Notes under the pieces: generated by a model
The model's input: the letters and a program-made list of their open reading frames with translations, nothing else
Database searches by the model: none
What the model was told of the DNA's origin: nothing
Shown here: piece after piece, positions 1 through 10,577 of the stretch
How the letters are laid out: each line of letters opens with the position of its first letter
Numbering within the stretch: the stretch's first letter is position 1
Position numbers and translations under genes: made by a program
NCBI GenBank assembly: GCA_007026445.1
Contig: VDMD01000011.1
Coordinates: 62,001-126,000, forward strand
Length of the DNA stretch: 64,000 nucleotides
Direction: 5' to 3'
Origin: Schizophyllum amplum
Lineage: Eukaryota; Basidiomycota; Agaricomycetes; Agaricales; Schizophyllaceae

Positions 1-1600
1 TATCGTTTGAAAGACACGAGGGTAGGCTCATCGAGCCGCTCCGATGATCTACATAAGGAGAACAGGCGATACATGGCAGCAGAGCTTGAAACGAGGCATT
101 TGACGCAACAGAAGGCCGAGCACGGCGCATGAGGTTCTGAGATTTGAGTGGCGAAGGCGGTCATGAATCAGAAGAGAGCTCGAATAGACGTCCAAGGCGA
201 CAAGACGGATACTCGGATCATGGACCGCTCGAGAACGCTAAACGTTGGACGGCGATAGAGGCGTGGCAGAGACGTCGCGCTGATTAGGCGTCCGAAGTTC
301 GGCGCGGCGACAGTCGTGTGACGCTTTCCATGGCGATTGGCGTCACTTGAGCGGTTTGGGAGCCATGCTCGAAAAGCCGTGTCGCACGGGCCCGAGGCTG
401 GAGCCTGTGCGGTCGGCGGGCCGGGTCCCAAGAATGAAGGAACTGACTGTGCAAGCGCCGGTGCGGCGTCGAGTAGTGCGATGAGTACGTGAGCGGGCCA
501 GGGAGTAGTAGGCGACGGTGGCATATACGGAGCGAAGATGGCTCGTTGAGAGGCGCATCGTGAGGTTGCGATGGAGAGCAGAGTGATCCTCCCGGGCCAT
601 TACGTATTCGACCGATGGTCGCACTTCAGAGTATGAGAAGTGACGGTCAGATTCACGGCGCGTTTGACGATTACTTACTGAATCATGGGGACTGACTTAT
701 ACGAAGTCAGGAGGGAAGGACGGTGGCGTGTCGTGCTTGCCCGGTTCTTGGAGGATCATGGCTCGATGGGCGCGTCTGTGCCCTTCAAGTCATTGACGCA
801 GACTGGGCTTCTCTTCAAGCGTCGCAAAAAGATACTTCTGCGCGTCGCTTTTCTGCGCGTCGCTTTCGGTGAGACGCGCTTTGAGCCAGTAAAAGTCACT
901 TACCGCGGAGTTACGCTTGTCATAGTCTGAATGGCGGGGAGCCACTCGACAGTACGATGTGCCAGGCTGACGACAGGCGCAAGTTCGAATATGAACTTCT
1001 TTGGAAGCCGGCTCTTCGTGAACACCGCCGGTCATCAGTAAGACGGCGCTTGCTGGTCGTAGCGAGAAGCATCAGGATAGCCCAGCAGTCGCATGAGGAG
1101 GCTTTAAAAACTGACTTACCCAACGCACACGTCAAGGAGTTATTCCTCGGTGAGTGAGCCAACATCGCAGAGCTGAATGGGATGCGACATGTATTCGGTG
1201 AGGGTAAGATTGCCTTCGCGCCATGCCTGGCCCGTATATCGGCCCAATCAGGGTGTAAACGGGAGGGTAGGGACGGGAAGCAATATAATATTATCGATTT
1301 CGTTGCTCATTGCCGAGGTCGTGCTCTTGCGGGGACCTGGACTTAGGCAAGGCTACATTACAGATTATCAGAGGAGACAACAGCATGGATGCAGCATGTT
1401 TAGGCACTCGTCTCGTTATGTTGCCAGTGGTCAAGAGCAAAGCGAAGTGGCGTAGGCCCGGGCTGACCGGCACGAGGATCACGAGGCACGTCACGTGGTA
1501 ATGTTCGTTTTGAGCTGTTTTCCACTGTGATAAGTTGACGATGTGAAGACTCGTAGCGATACGGCAATGATCTAGTTAGAATCTATTTTAAACTGGTCTA
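1..1600. other. no gene recognised
   Basis: I see no reading frame with a recognisable family, no clear exon chain and no clean transposon termini. The last part (about 1490-1600) is the 3' flank of UGT1: a CACGTGGTAATG block at 1493-1504 and a TCTA-rich block at 1570-1606 recur at a similar distance downstream of UGT2 (5771-5880), so this part belongs to the duplicated UGT unit. Confidence 0.5.
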
Positions 1601-1623
1601 GCTGTTCGAATGAAAGCGGAGGC

Positions 1624-3095
1624 TCAAGCGAATTTGACTCCCAAAAGGCTCACAACGATGTCTGCCGCGCGCTTTCGCCCTCCCGCTTCGCAGCATTTGA
1701 CGGCGACCTGCCTTGCGCGCTCCCTCATACGAGCGCCCTCGTCTCCAGAAGTAGCCCGTATGAGCGCCATACTGAGCTCCGGGGCGCACACATCCGGCGC
1801 ACACGTCTTGTTCCCATACACCCCAACTCCCGCGTATTCGGCCGCCACTGCGTTATAATACGTGTCCGCCCACTGCGCTAGCACAACATGCGGCTTCCCC
1901 GCCAGCGTACACTCGTAGTACGAGTTCGCGCCGCCGTGGTGCACGTAGCACACCACGTTCTCGTGTGCCAGGATGGCCGCAGGCTCGGCGTCGAACCACG
2001 TCACCACACGCACGCGTTCACGGTCGTGCGCCGTCGTCAGCACCTCGTCGAACAGCGCGCCTAGCTCGTGTCGGTTCGGCACCTTCCACAGAATTTGTGT
2101 CTCTGCGCCGCCGCCCGCAAGCAGCCCCTTGAGTACGCGCCGCGCCAGCGGCTCGTCGTAGTCGAAGTGTGTGCCCATGACTCAGCACGGTCTCCCCGCG
2201 GTCGAGCCAAGCGGCGAGCTCAGGATCGCTATCGCGGATGGGCACGAAGTCGGCAGAGATGGGGCCGCAGAGCTGGAGCGTGGAGGGCTGGGAGAAGGGG
2301 ACATCCACTTCGCGCATGCCGGGGGTGATGTAAGTGCGTTCAGGCGAGACGAGCATGCACTCAAAGCTAGGATAGGGACCTCTCAGACCACGAGCGGCGC
2401 GCGCCGCGTTGATGCTGGATACCTGCTTGCTTTTCACGCCATGATAGATCCTGGCGAGGAAGTGTATCAGGTTCATCGGTATTTGGCTGAGGGGAACAGG
2501 GTAGGACATGCCCGTGCCCATCATTGGGTAGCGAAAGAGGCGATCGCCCAGCGACTGGTTCTGGTAGCAAACGAGGGAGGGAAGTAGCGGATTGAGAACG
2601 TGATACGGGCGTCGGAGGAGGTTGCAGGCATCCATTCCTTGACTGAAGAGTGTATCGATGAGGATAACATGAGGATTGACGCGCTCGATGACTGCAACCG
2701 CCTCGTCGACGATGCTCTGATACGGGGAATCGCTCGTCAGTCCTTCCATAACATCAATAGAGTCGACAGAGCGCTCACCATGTACTCCTCCGGTGTCCAT
2801 GGGGCCATGTAATCTCCGAACATGCGCCAGAACTTGTGCGTCGGGGGATGACGAATGGACGCTCCTGCCGGAATCATGCGCGCTATGCCGCCAAACTGAG
2901 AGAGTCCGTCCATGTCATGGAACGTACGGCCCCTCGCATCCGCTCAAACCTCTTGCGCAACTCGGAAAACGACGCCAGATGGACCTCCAATCCCGGGATC
3001 GCGCGTGAGTGTAGTTCGAAAGCGACCGCTAGGTGGATGTTGCTCTGCCCCTGTTCGCAGTGCGTGAGGAATAAGATGCGTCGCGGCGAGGACAT
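1624..3095 (-). pseudogene. UGT1, GT1 UDP-glycosyltransferase pseudogene (two frameshifts)
   Basis: This is a broken paralogue of UGT2 and UGT3. It opens with MSSPRRILFLTHCEQG, the first beta strand of the fungal GT1 fold, and ends with a complete C-terminal donor-binding region (VHHGGANSYYE...GKPHVVLAQW). The phase-0 intron shared with the other copies is present (2717-2778). Comparison with UGT2 and UGT3 shows two lesions. About 22 bp are missing near 2925, which shifts frame right after FERMRGAV. A 2-bp deletion near 2179-2183 shifts frame just after RGETVL, where the intact copies read MIMGTHFDYDE. Downstream of the second lesion the frame is open to the stop at 1624. The rest has no stops, so inactivation looks fairly recent. 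An active enzyme would move a sugar from a UDP donor to a small hydrophobic acceptor; this copy cannot make the full protein. Confidence 0.88.
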
Positions 3096-3932
3096 GGTGA
3101 AGATGTGGGATGTGGAGAGCGCAAGTGTCAGGTTGGAATGCTGCTCTGTTATACGCAAGGGTAACGTATCGAGGGCCAGATACGAAGACAGACATGCGAG
3201 AGTGGGCGGCAGCCGGTGCATCTCGGAATGGCGCCATGTTGTATGGCCCTTCTGATAGTGAGTGCTATTGAATTGTGTTGCCTGTGGGAATGTGAGCTGC
3301 GAAGCGCATGCATATAGTCTGGAAGAGAGACAGCAATTGATACAAGGCCCAACTTAGATAGTGAGTCTGTATTTGCTGTATAGCGTGAGTAAGCGCGCAG
3401 CATGCAGCAGTCAAGTAGAGACTTACCCCAAATTCCAGCTCATGGTTACGGCAGCATTCGCTCATAGTAATCGCCCGCGATGTCCACCCCTTGCGATATC
3501 CGAAGCCAGTGTCTCGCCTGCCCGGCGCACCGGTGAGAAAGCTGTACGAATATGTTCACTCTCTATGGCCACAGATTGGCAGATCCTCAGACGTAGCGTG
3601 GACACTGGAGAGTAGGGTGGGGTAGCGATAGCAGTCCAGGAAGAACATCGGAGGATCAGCAACGGTGAGAGTCGGGGGGAAACAAAGAGTGAGGGGCGTG
3701 AGAAAGCGAACGTAAGGCAGATGAGAGATAGCATCGACAACGGCGCGCTTACCTTTCAGCCTCAGCGTAAGGGGAGACACCTGAGGGTCGGCTGAGAGTC
3801 ATGATATAACGACTTGGGAGATGACATGTTCGACTTCTGAGAAAGGTGCGCGAATCAGCACCGAAGCTCGCTGTTCTGCGTTGTCAAAGGGAAGGTTGAA
3901 AGCTCAAGCCCCGCGAACTCAGCTGTCAGTGA
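3096..3932. other. intergenic, no gene recognised
   Basis: This is the upstream flank of UGT1. It has no convincing exon, repeat or element ends. It separates UGT1 from an older UGT relic in the same orientation. Confidence 0.5.
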
Positions 3933-4050
3933 GTCACCGCGTTATAGTACGTGTCCGCCCAATGCGCCAGCACAATCTGCGGCTTCCACGCCCTTGCACA
4001 CTCATAGAAGGAGTCAGATATCCCATGGTAGACGTTGCACATGCCATTTT
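3933..4050 (-). pseudogene. UGT relic (C-terminal fragment)
   Basis: About 120 bp can be read on the minus strand as CNVYHGISDSFYECARAWK followed by PQIVLAHWADTYYNAV. This aligns with the donor-binding segment of the three other UGT copies (VCYVHHGGANSYYECARAGK). Conserved residues have decayed: the HHGG pair reads YHGI. No flanking UGT sequence is recognisable on either side. It is a fourth UGT copy, much older or more eroded than UGT1, and shows that the family has turned over here repeatedly. Confidence 0.8.
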
Positions 4051-4208
4051 GTGCTATGAATGAGCGTCGCCGGAATGTACGTAGCATATCAGAGTCAAGC
4101 TCAGCCTGCCCTCATCACCCTTCATAAGAGCGCCGCGCTTCAGTATGAAGTCGCCCCTGAAGATGGTCAATATCTCGGTCAATGATTGCTAGCAGTACGT
4201 ACTGTTCA

Positions 4209-5538
4209 TCATGGAGTTTGTTTTTCACGGTTCATACCGCAGTATACAAACAGTATACCTCTCGAACGCGCTTTCGGAAGCAGCTTATGGATGCGAGAGA
4301 TCACTGTATGACCGATGTCCAGGGTCGGCTGCCGCGCTGGGGTTAGGCTGATCAGGAGTTCGACCTTCTCTAAGAGAGGCAGTTGATCCATGCGGTTGTC
4401 CAGCGTTTCCCAGATCGTGTCCGTTCTCTGCTCCTGCACCGCGCTATAGGCTACGAGAAGGTAGACGGTGAGACTCTGGAGCGCGGGCGCCTGAAGGACT
4501 GCGTGAAGTAGGTCGATACTTCTGCGATTCGAGCTGCCGAACTCGTTGCCCCACAGATCAAGGAAAGGATTTGTGGGCCAGAGATTGACGCAGAGACGTT
4601 CCATGGTGAAGGAGCGCAATTGGGTGAACTGCGCAAAGTCGAGACGTGCGACTGCGTTACATGAGATTACGGTGCCAAAGACGTAAGATACAAAACTTAC
4701 GTTCCGCTGCGTCGACGTCTTGCTTGCCGAAATGGACATGTATTGTGTTGAGGGTAGAGGAGAGCCTGCGCAACAGTTTGCAAAGGGCGGCAGTGACATC
4801 CGCATCCGAGGGGGGCAGCTGTAGGTGGATACGGGTGATCGGAGGATATTGCGCAAGCGTAACCGATAGAAGTGCCGGAAAGAGTAGCCCGAGAGCGTTG
4901 GTGCGAAGTAAGCCTATGTGGAGTTGGTTGAGCTTCGACAAGAATTGCGTAGTAGGAACTCGTGAGATCAAGTTTGTGATCGCAGACTCCGCGTCGTCGA
5001 TACGAGGGTCGTCCTTGATACCGTCGATGTATATCTCGCGAAGAGAGAGATCAAGAAGGCTGGGGAGCATGGAAAGCATGGAGACGAACGCGGCGAGATC
5101 GACGAAGACGATGCCGTGTAGGTCCAGGATCGTCAGACAGGGCATTCGACCAAGCTGCGGCCAGATGTCAGGAACTTTTGCCATCGGGAGTGCCGGTCTC
5201 CCAGTGAGCTTCAGCGTGGTGATATTCGGCATGCGTCGTAGCCAGTCGAGCGGCTCTAGGGCACTGTCGTCGAACAAGAACGGGCGGCCTAGCAAGACTT
5301 CGCGGACGTGCTGAGTGAAGGTGCAGCCGGCGTGATTGACCAGTGTATCGAACGCAAGAAAGGTGACAGTATCGCTGCAATAAACAGCCTGGACCACATC
5401 GATTGTTCGGAATGCGCAACGGCGACTTTGGTCGACAAGCGCCCAACATACAAGGGCGCAGGACAGGCATGTCTTGCGATCGGTGTGATCGATTACGTGC
5501 TCCAGTATCTCCAGCGGAAGACGAGGTGAATCATCCAT
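4209..5538 (-). CDS. F-box protein A (leucine-rich-repeat-like)
   Basis: Two exons (5538-4701, 4651-4209; 49-nt intron) encode 426 aa. Residues of about 4-45 form an F-box (LPLEILEHVIDHTD, then CLSCALVCWALV), the Skp1-binding module of SCF ubiquitin ligases. The remainder has repeated LPNITTLKLTG and MPCLTILDLHG strings, like degenerate leucine-rich repeats that would bind a substrate. The splice site falls in phase 1 after DVDAAE at the same place as in F-box B (24564-25810), with which it aligns end to end. The start at 5538 was chosen because the F-box begins right after it and the paralogue starts at the equivalent codon. Its promoter lies in the 370 bp behind the UGT2 stop. Substrate unknown; such genes are often expanded in Agaricomycetes. 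Confidence 0.85.
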
Positions 5539-5908
5539 GCTGAGCGTAGCGCCCGTCCTCCTGGAGAGATGCGGCGCAAAAGTTCGAGCTCGAGAGCTTG
5601 CATGAATCATTGCGATTCAGCAAATCCCAAAGCGCCGGACCGTTCGCCTACTCACCGGAGTATATAGACCTTCTGATTATATCCGCTCAAAAGTAACCCT
5701 GCAGTAGGCCGCCGATAGTAAGGATTGAGTGCAGGCAGGTGGTGGGCTATGCAGTGCCACAGCTATGTATCACGTGGTAATGTTTTGAGTTATTTGTCAC
5801 CGTATCTGTTAGGGACTCGGAGGGGCCGGGAGCAGTGCAGTACAAAAATGAGCTGTTTCGGTCTATTCTAAGTAGTCTAGCCGTTTGACAATCTAGGGAA
5901 ATAGAGGC

Positions 5909-7395
5909 TCAAGCGAGTTTGACTCCCATAAGGCTCACAACGATGTCTGATGCGCGTTTTCGTCCACCTGCTTCGCGACATTTGACGGCGACTTCCCTGG
6001 CGTGCTCCCGCATACGCGCGCTATCATCTCCCAGCGTAACCCGCTTGAGCGCCAAGCTAAGCTCAGTAGAGCTGACATCCGGCGCACACGTCTTGTTCGC
6101 GTACACCCCAATCCCCGCATACTCGGCCGCCGCCGCGTTATAGTACGTGTCTGACCACTGCGGCAGCACAACCTGTGGCTTCCCCGCCCGGGCGCACTCG
6201 AAGTACGAGTTCGCTCCGCCGTGGTGGACGTAGCACACGATGTTCTCATGCTCCAAGATCGCCGCAGGTTCCGCGTCGAACCATGTCACCACGCGCACGC
6301 GGTCGCGGTCGCGCACCGTCGTCAACACCTCGTCAAACAGGGCGCCCATGTCGTCCCGGTTCGGGAGCTTCCACAGAACCTGCGTCGTAGCGCCAACACC
6401 ACCAAGCAGTCCCTCGAGCACGCGCCTCGCGAGCGGCTCGTCGTAGTCGAAGTGCGTGCCCATGATCATGAGCACCGTCTCCCCGCGGTCGAGCCATGTC
6501 GCCAGCTCCGGATCGCTCTTGCGAAGCGGAACAAAGTCGGCAGAGATGGGCCCACAGAGGTGCAGCGTGGAGGGCTGGTCGAAGGGGAGGTCCACCTCCG
6601 GAACGCCGGCTGTGATGTATGCGCGTTCGGGTGAGACGTACAGGCAATCCAGGCCGGGGTACGGGCCCGAGCAGCCGCGCGCGGCGCGTGCCGTGTTCAC
6701 GCCCTTCAGCTGCTTGCTCGTCAATGCGTAGTAGATCAGGGTGACGAAGTGCAACAGATTGGTTGGAATCAGGCTGAGTGGAAGAGGGTATGGCATGCCT
6801 GTGCCGGACAATGGGTAGCGGAAGAGGCGACGGACGAGCGGTTGATTTTGATTGCAGACAAGTGAGGGGAGGAGAGGCGATAGGATATGATATGGGCGTT
6901 GAAGAAGGTTGCAGGCGTCCATCGCTTGACTGAAAAGAGCGTCGATAAGGATAAGCTGAGGGTCAACGCGCTCGACCACTGCCAGAGTCTCATCCACGAT
7001 ACCCTGAAGCAAGGCATCAGCTAGATAATCAAACGCACAGTGCTCCGAATTCTCACCATGTACTCCTCTGGCGTCCAGGGTACCATAAAGTCTGCGAAAA
7101 TGCGACATAACTCGAGCGTCGGCGGATGGCGGAAGGGACCCAATGTCGCACTCGCACGCATGGCTCCCGCGACGTGCGGGAGCCCGTTGATATCATGGAA
7201 CGTGGGTGGATGTTCGCCCTCGCACACAGCACCACGCATCCGCTCGAACCTCGAGCGCAATTCGGGGAACGACGCCAGATGCACCTCCAGCCCCGGGATC
7301 GCGCGCGAGTGTAGTTCGAACGCGACTGCCAGATGAATATTGCTCTCCCCCTGCTCGGAGTGAGTGAGGAACAGGATACGTTGTGGCACGGCCAT
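5909..7395 (-). CDS. UGT2, GT1-family UDP-glycosyltransferase (intact copy)
   Basis: Exons 7395-7057 and 7003-5909, with a 53-nt phase-0 intron, encode 477 aa, normal for fungal GT1 enzymes. The N-terminal lobe starts MAVPQRILFLTHSEQGESN, a Rossmann beta strand followed by a loop that usually carries acceptor-side catalytic residues. The C-terminal lobe has the UDP-sugar-binding region: FDAEPAAILEHENIVCYVHH, then GGANSYFE and GKPQVVLPQWSDTYYNA (residues about 350-405). The His-Gly-Gly and Asn-Ser-x-x-Glu core of the plant-type secondary product glycosyltransferase signature is present. There is no signal peptide or membrane segment, so it is probably cytosolic. Likely role: glucosylation of a secondary metabolite, sterol or xenobiotic; the acceptor cannot be told. 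It is the only uninterrupted UGT of four copies here. Confidence 0.87.
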
Positions 7396-7712
7396 GATGA
7401 GGGTGCGGAGGATGTCGATCCGAGGAAGAAGTGTACGATACTCGATGGCGTTCTTTTATGCCAGCCCAAGGTTTCGTTGAATTTTCAATTCGGGGATCAT
7501 GAAACAGGTCAGCAAGATAACAGCTCAGACCGGCAGCAACTTGAGGTATCTCAAGCCAGTACACTGCCAGTATTGCCTGTCATGGTCCCAGGGTATAGGA
7601 GTCCTGTACCCTGAAGGGACGTGCATTCTAGTAACCAGCACGGAGGGAAAGACAGAAAGAGACAAAGACGGAATTCCGATCACCGTGCCGACGTGTGATG
7701 TGACTGTATGTA

Positions 7713-8115
7713 TGGTGCAGTTCGCTTAGACACCACCAACTTTGTACAACGGTTAGTCACACACCAAGGCAGGGTCCGAATTCTTATTCCTCTAGCCAAA
7801 TGATAGCAAATGGCAAGTGGTTGACATGCCCAAGAGCGATTGTTGAAATTCGCAGAAATAAAGAAATTGGATTCTCCGGGATGGCCACCTTACCATATGC
7901 GGAAGGTGTTTCCCACAATAGAACAATGGTTTCGTCTCGCCGGTCACTCTCGGCTCCTCTGATACTCCTGCCTTGCGCTTTTTCTTGCTCTCAGAGGTAC
8001 TCCAAGCCACATACATCCTATCTACTCAAGAATGTTAAAAATGTTTTTGACCTGACCCGACGGCTGGCTACGATGGCCACTGTCAAAACTGGTGGTGACT
8101 AAGCGAACTGCACCA
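7713..8115. mobile_element. 403-bp MITE with TA target duplication
   Basis: The ends are near-perfect inverted repeats of about 35 bp: TGGTGCAGTTCGCTTAG at the left and its complement at the right, continuing through CACCACCA with few mismatches. TA lies directly outside both ends (7711-7712 and 8116-8117). Size, TA duplication and lack of transposase fit a Tc1/mariner-type miniature element. It lies in the 5' flank of UGT2. Confidence 0.85.
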
Positions 8116-8117
8116 TA

Positions 8118-9123
8118 GTCACGAATCACATGGATACACGCCGAGGCCAAAAGAGGCCAAATGCCGGCGTCCGAGCCCATGCAAAAGGACTCCGAGACTC
8201 AGAGGAGCATTTTCCTGCGCACACCACTTTCTCGGACCGTCATGTCCTCTCTGAGGTCCTTGCTGGCCCTTGCTCCGACATTCTCTTCCGCACGATGGGC
8301 CTACTGTACTGTATCTCCGCACGATGAACAACCTGCGTCCGACACGCACGACGAGCTCCCACACGATCGCCTACCTCTGTGAGCCTTCGACATACTCTTC
8401 ATAGTTGGCAAAGGCAATGCGAATGCAGATGACTTGGTGACAGTAATATGATACAGCTTGACAAAAGCAGTTGCGAACGTACTAGGAAGGTGTGTGTTGG
8501 TCGCAGACGGCGGCGTGCGTACAAGTGTCAAGTGGCGCTACGACACTCGTATGGGCGCCAAGATACGCACGTATAGGCGCCACGAACGCCGTACAAGCGG
8601 CGCTACAACACAGGTACAACGGGCTACCGCGAGCTCAGAACCTGTTACGCTTCCGCGTCTTCGTTGTCTCCGATGCAGGCGGTCTATGTGATGGAGTCAG
8701 TGAAAGCAACCGGTGTGACAAATCAAAAGCGATGTGGAGGAGGAACAATAGGATGTTGTAGAGGTCCGCGATGGTGATGTTCAGCGGAAGGACAACAGCG
8801 GAAGGACAACGGAAAAGGACGAGAAGTCATCATGATCAAGTCAAGGGGTCGAAAGCGACATCGTCAGTCAAACGCAACATCGTCAGTCAAACGCAACATC
8901 GTCAGTCAAACGCAACATCGTCACTCACCGTCTTCCCTTCCCCCGCCCCGATGCAGCACCGTCCCGCTCATCAATATCCATGGCGTCTAAGTGTTGAATG
9001 TCAGCGAACCGCGTTCAGAGGCAGGCGGTACAAGAGCATATGTGAGGAGAAGATGCTTGCACAAGTGATGATGTACGGGAGCGACAGAGAGAATGGGTGT
9101 GAAGGTGATGGAGGACGGCAAGG
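8118..9123. other. intergenic, no gene recognised
   Basis: No family is recognisable and no exon chain can be built. The only structured part is the short tandem array at 8858-8925. Confidence 0.45.
8858..8925 (+). repeat. 19-bp tandem repeat, about 3.5 copies
   Basis: The unit ACATCGTCAGTCAAACGCA occurs three times head to tail and a fourth, partial copy begins the next stretch (ACATCGTCACTCACC). No coding role is seen. Confidence 0.85.
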
Positions 9124-10062
9124 TTAACTCAGGCTAGTAGTAGAACGGAACTGACCATTCGCGGTGCTATCGGCTGCAGAGTCGGCCAGCGTGCCCAAGT
9201 TCCCTCCTAATAGAAGTCAGAAAAGAGAGCTAGACATGATGTATCCACCCCACGCACCTCTCGTCGGTGCCTTCTTCTTATCCCGCTTGTCCTGCAGCTC
9301 CTTCATCGTCGCCTGGACTCCAGACTCCCACTGATCCCTCTCTTCCCTGGCATCTGCCCGCGTCTGCGCAGCCGCCGCGAGCCGATCATCGAGGGCGCCG
9401 AGCACGGATGCAGTCGTCGATGACCTGAAAGACGCGAATGAGCCACGCGATCGACAGCCAGTCGCATGTTACGCACCATGCCTGCAGTCCCGCGAGCAGC
9501 TCCGGCAGCGCCTCTGGTCGTACATCGCGACCGACCGTGTACGCAACCTAGAACACAAAAGTCATTTACGGCGCTTGACGCGACTGCACGCGCGACGCAC
9601 CTCGACCACACCCCGCTGCTGATCGAGCGTTGCCTCCAGCAGTCCTTGGTACACCGCATCTATCACCAGGTCCTCCAGCGCGCGCACGCTGGGCGCATCG
9701 AGGGCGGTGATAAGATCGGCGTAGGGCAATATCCGGTGCTCCATCGCGGCGCTCACGACGCTCAGCAGCTTGAGCTTGGTGACCTGCGCAGCGCCTAACG
9801 CGGGATACGCGGATGGATTGGAGGTGTAGTCCGTGTACGTGCCATATGCAAAGAGGTCGAGGAGGGCGCCGTGGGGGGTGCCGGCGAGCTGGGCTGCAGA
9901 GAGCGCGTCGAGGAGCTCGCCGAAGACGAAGACGCCGGGGGCGGTTGTGGCGTCAGAGATGAGTTTCGCGGCAGCCGCGCCCCTGGCAGACTTTGCCATA
10001 AGAACAAAGGGCTCGGCGCGGGCCCCGAGGGCTAGCGCGGACGGAAGATCTATCGAGCTCAT
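9124..10062 (-). CDS. csn7: COP9 signalosome subunit 7 (PCI domain)
   Basis: Four exons (10062-9601, 9547-9477, 9424-9258, 9206-9124; introns 51-53 nt) give 260 aa, the usual CSN7 length. The helical PCI region runs through LLDLFAYGTYTDY and AQVTKLKLLSVVSAA. It ends in the winged-helix signature LEATLDQQRGVVEVAYTVGR, close to the LDQxNxxLEVxxxIGRD string known from CSN7. A basic, Glu-rich helix follows (EERDQWESGVQATMKELQDK). CSN7 is a scaffold subunit of the COP9 signalosome, which removes Nedd8 from cullins and so controls SCF ligases. The last exon encodes a Ser/Thr-rich tail and is the least certain. The gene is divergent from the heptad-repeat gene at 10578. Confidence 0.85.
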
Positions 10063-10577
10063 CGCGGTTCGGGTTCAAAGGTGCTGGCGCCTGGGGCGGA
10101 TAACCTCATCGGCAACTCCCGAAATTCCATTGTGTTCCTGATATAGTAATTACACGTTCCTTGTTCTGTACGCCGACGTAAGAACGCGATGAACACCCTC
10201 ATCGTCCGTTTCCTCTTTCTGTCGACCTAATGAGAGACTAACGGTGTCCACCAGCGTCAGCCCCGCATGTTAGCGACCGACTAGCCCGCGTTATGTAAAC
10301 AACCCATTGACAGCGCAGCCCTCTGATTCAGAATTCCGCAACTGCTCCCGCTGAACCTGGACCGGAGAGATCGAGCGACGTTTTCCGCTCGCCACCTACT
10401 CTCATCCCCCGAGCAGGTACTTACCTCCTCCTCGTCTGCGTCTCTCCTGCGAGCATCCTGCCATTCAACTTCGGTGACGCTCGCCACGCGGGAGCTCGGA
10501 TCAACGGCGCCTCGCGCGTATCAATATACTCGCTGTCTGTACTGCTGCTCTAGGCACGTTGCCCTCTCTCCTTCAAC
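10063..10577. promoter_or_regulatory. bidirectional intergenic region between csn7 and the heptad-repeat gene
   Basis: 515 bp lie between two divergent start codons. A pyrimidine-rich run (CTGCTGCTCTAGG...CCCTCTCTCCTTCAAC, 10538-10577) directly precedes the plus-strand ATG, typical of fungal 5' leaders. No specific operator could be named. Confidence 0.45.
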
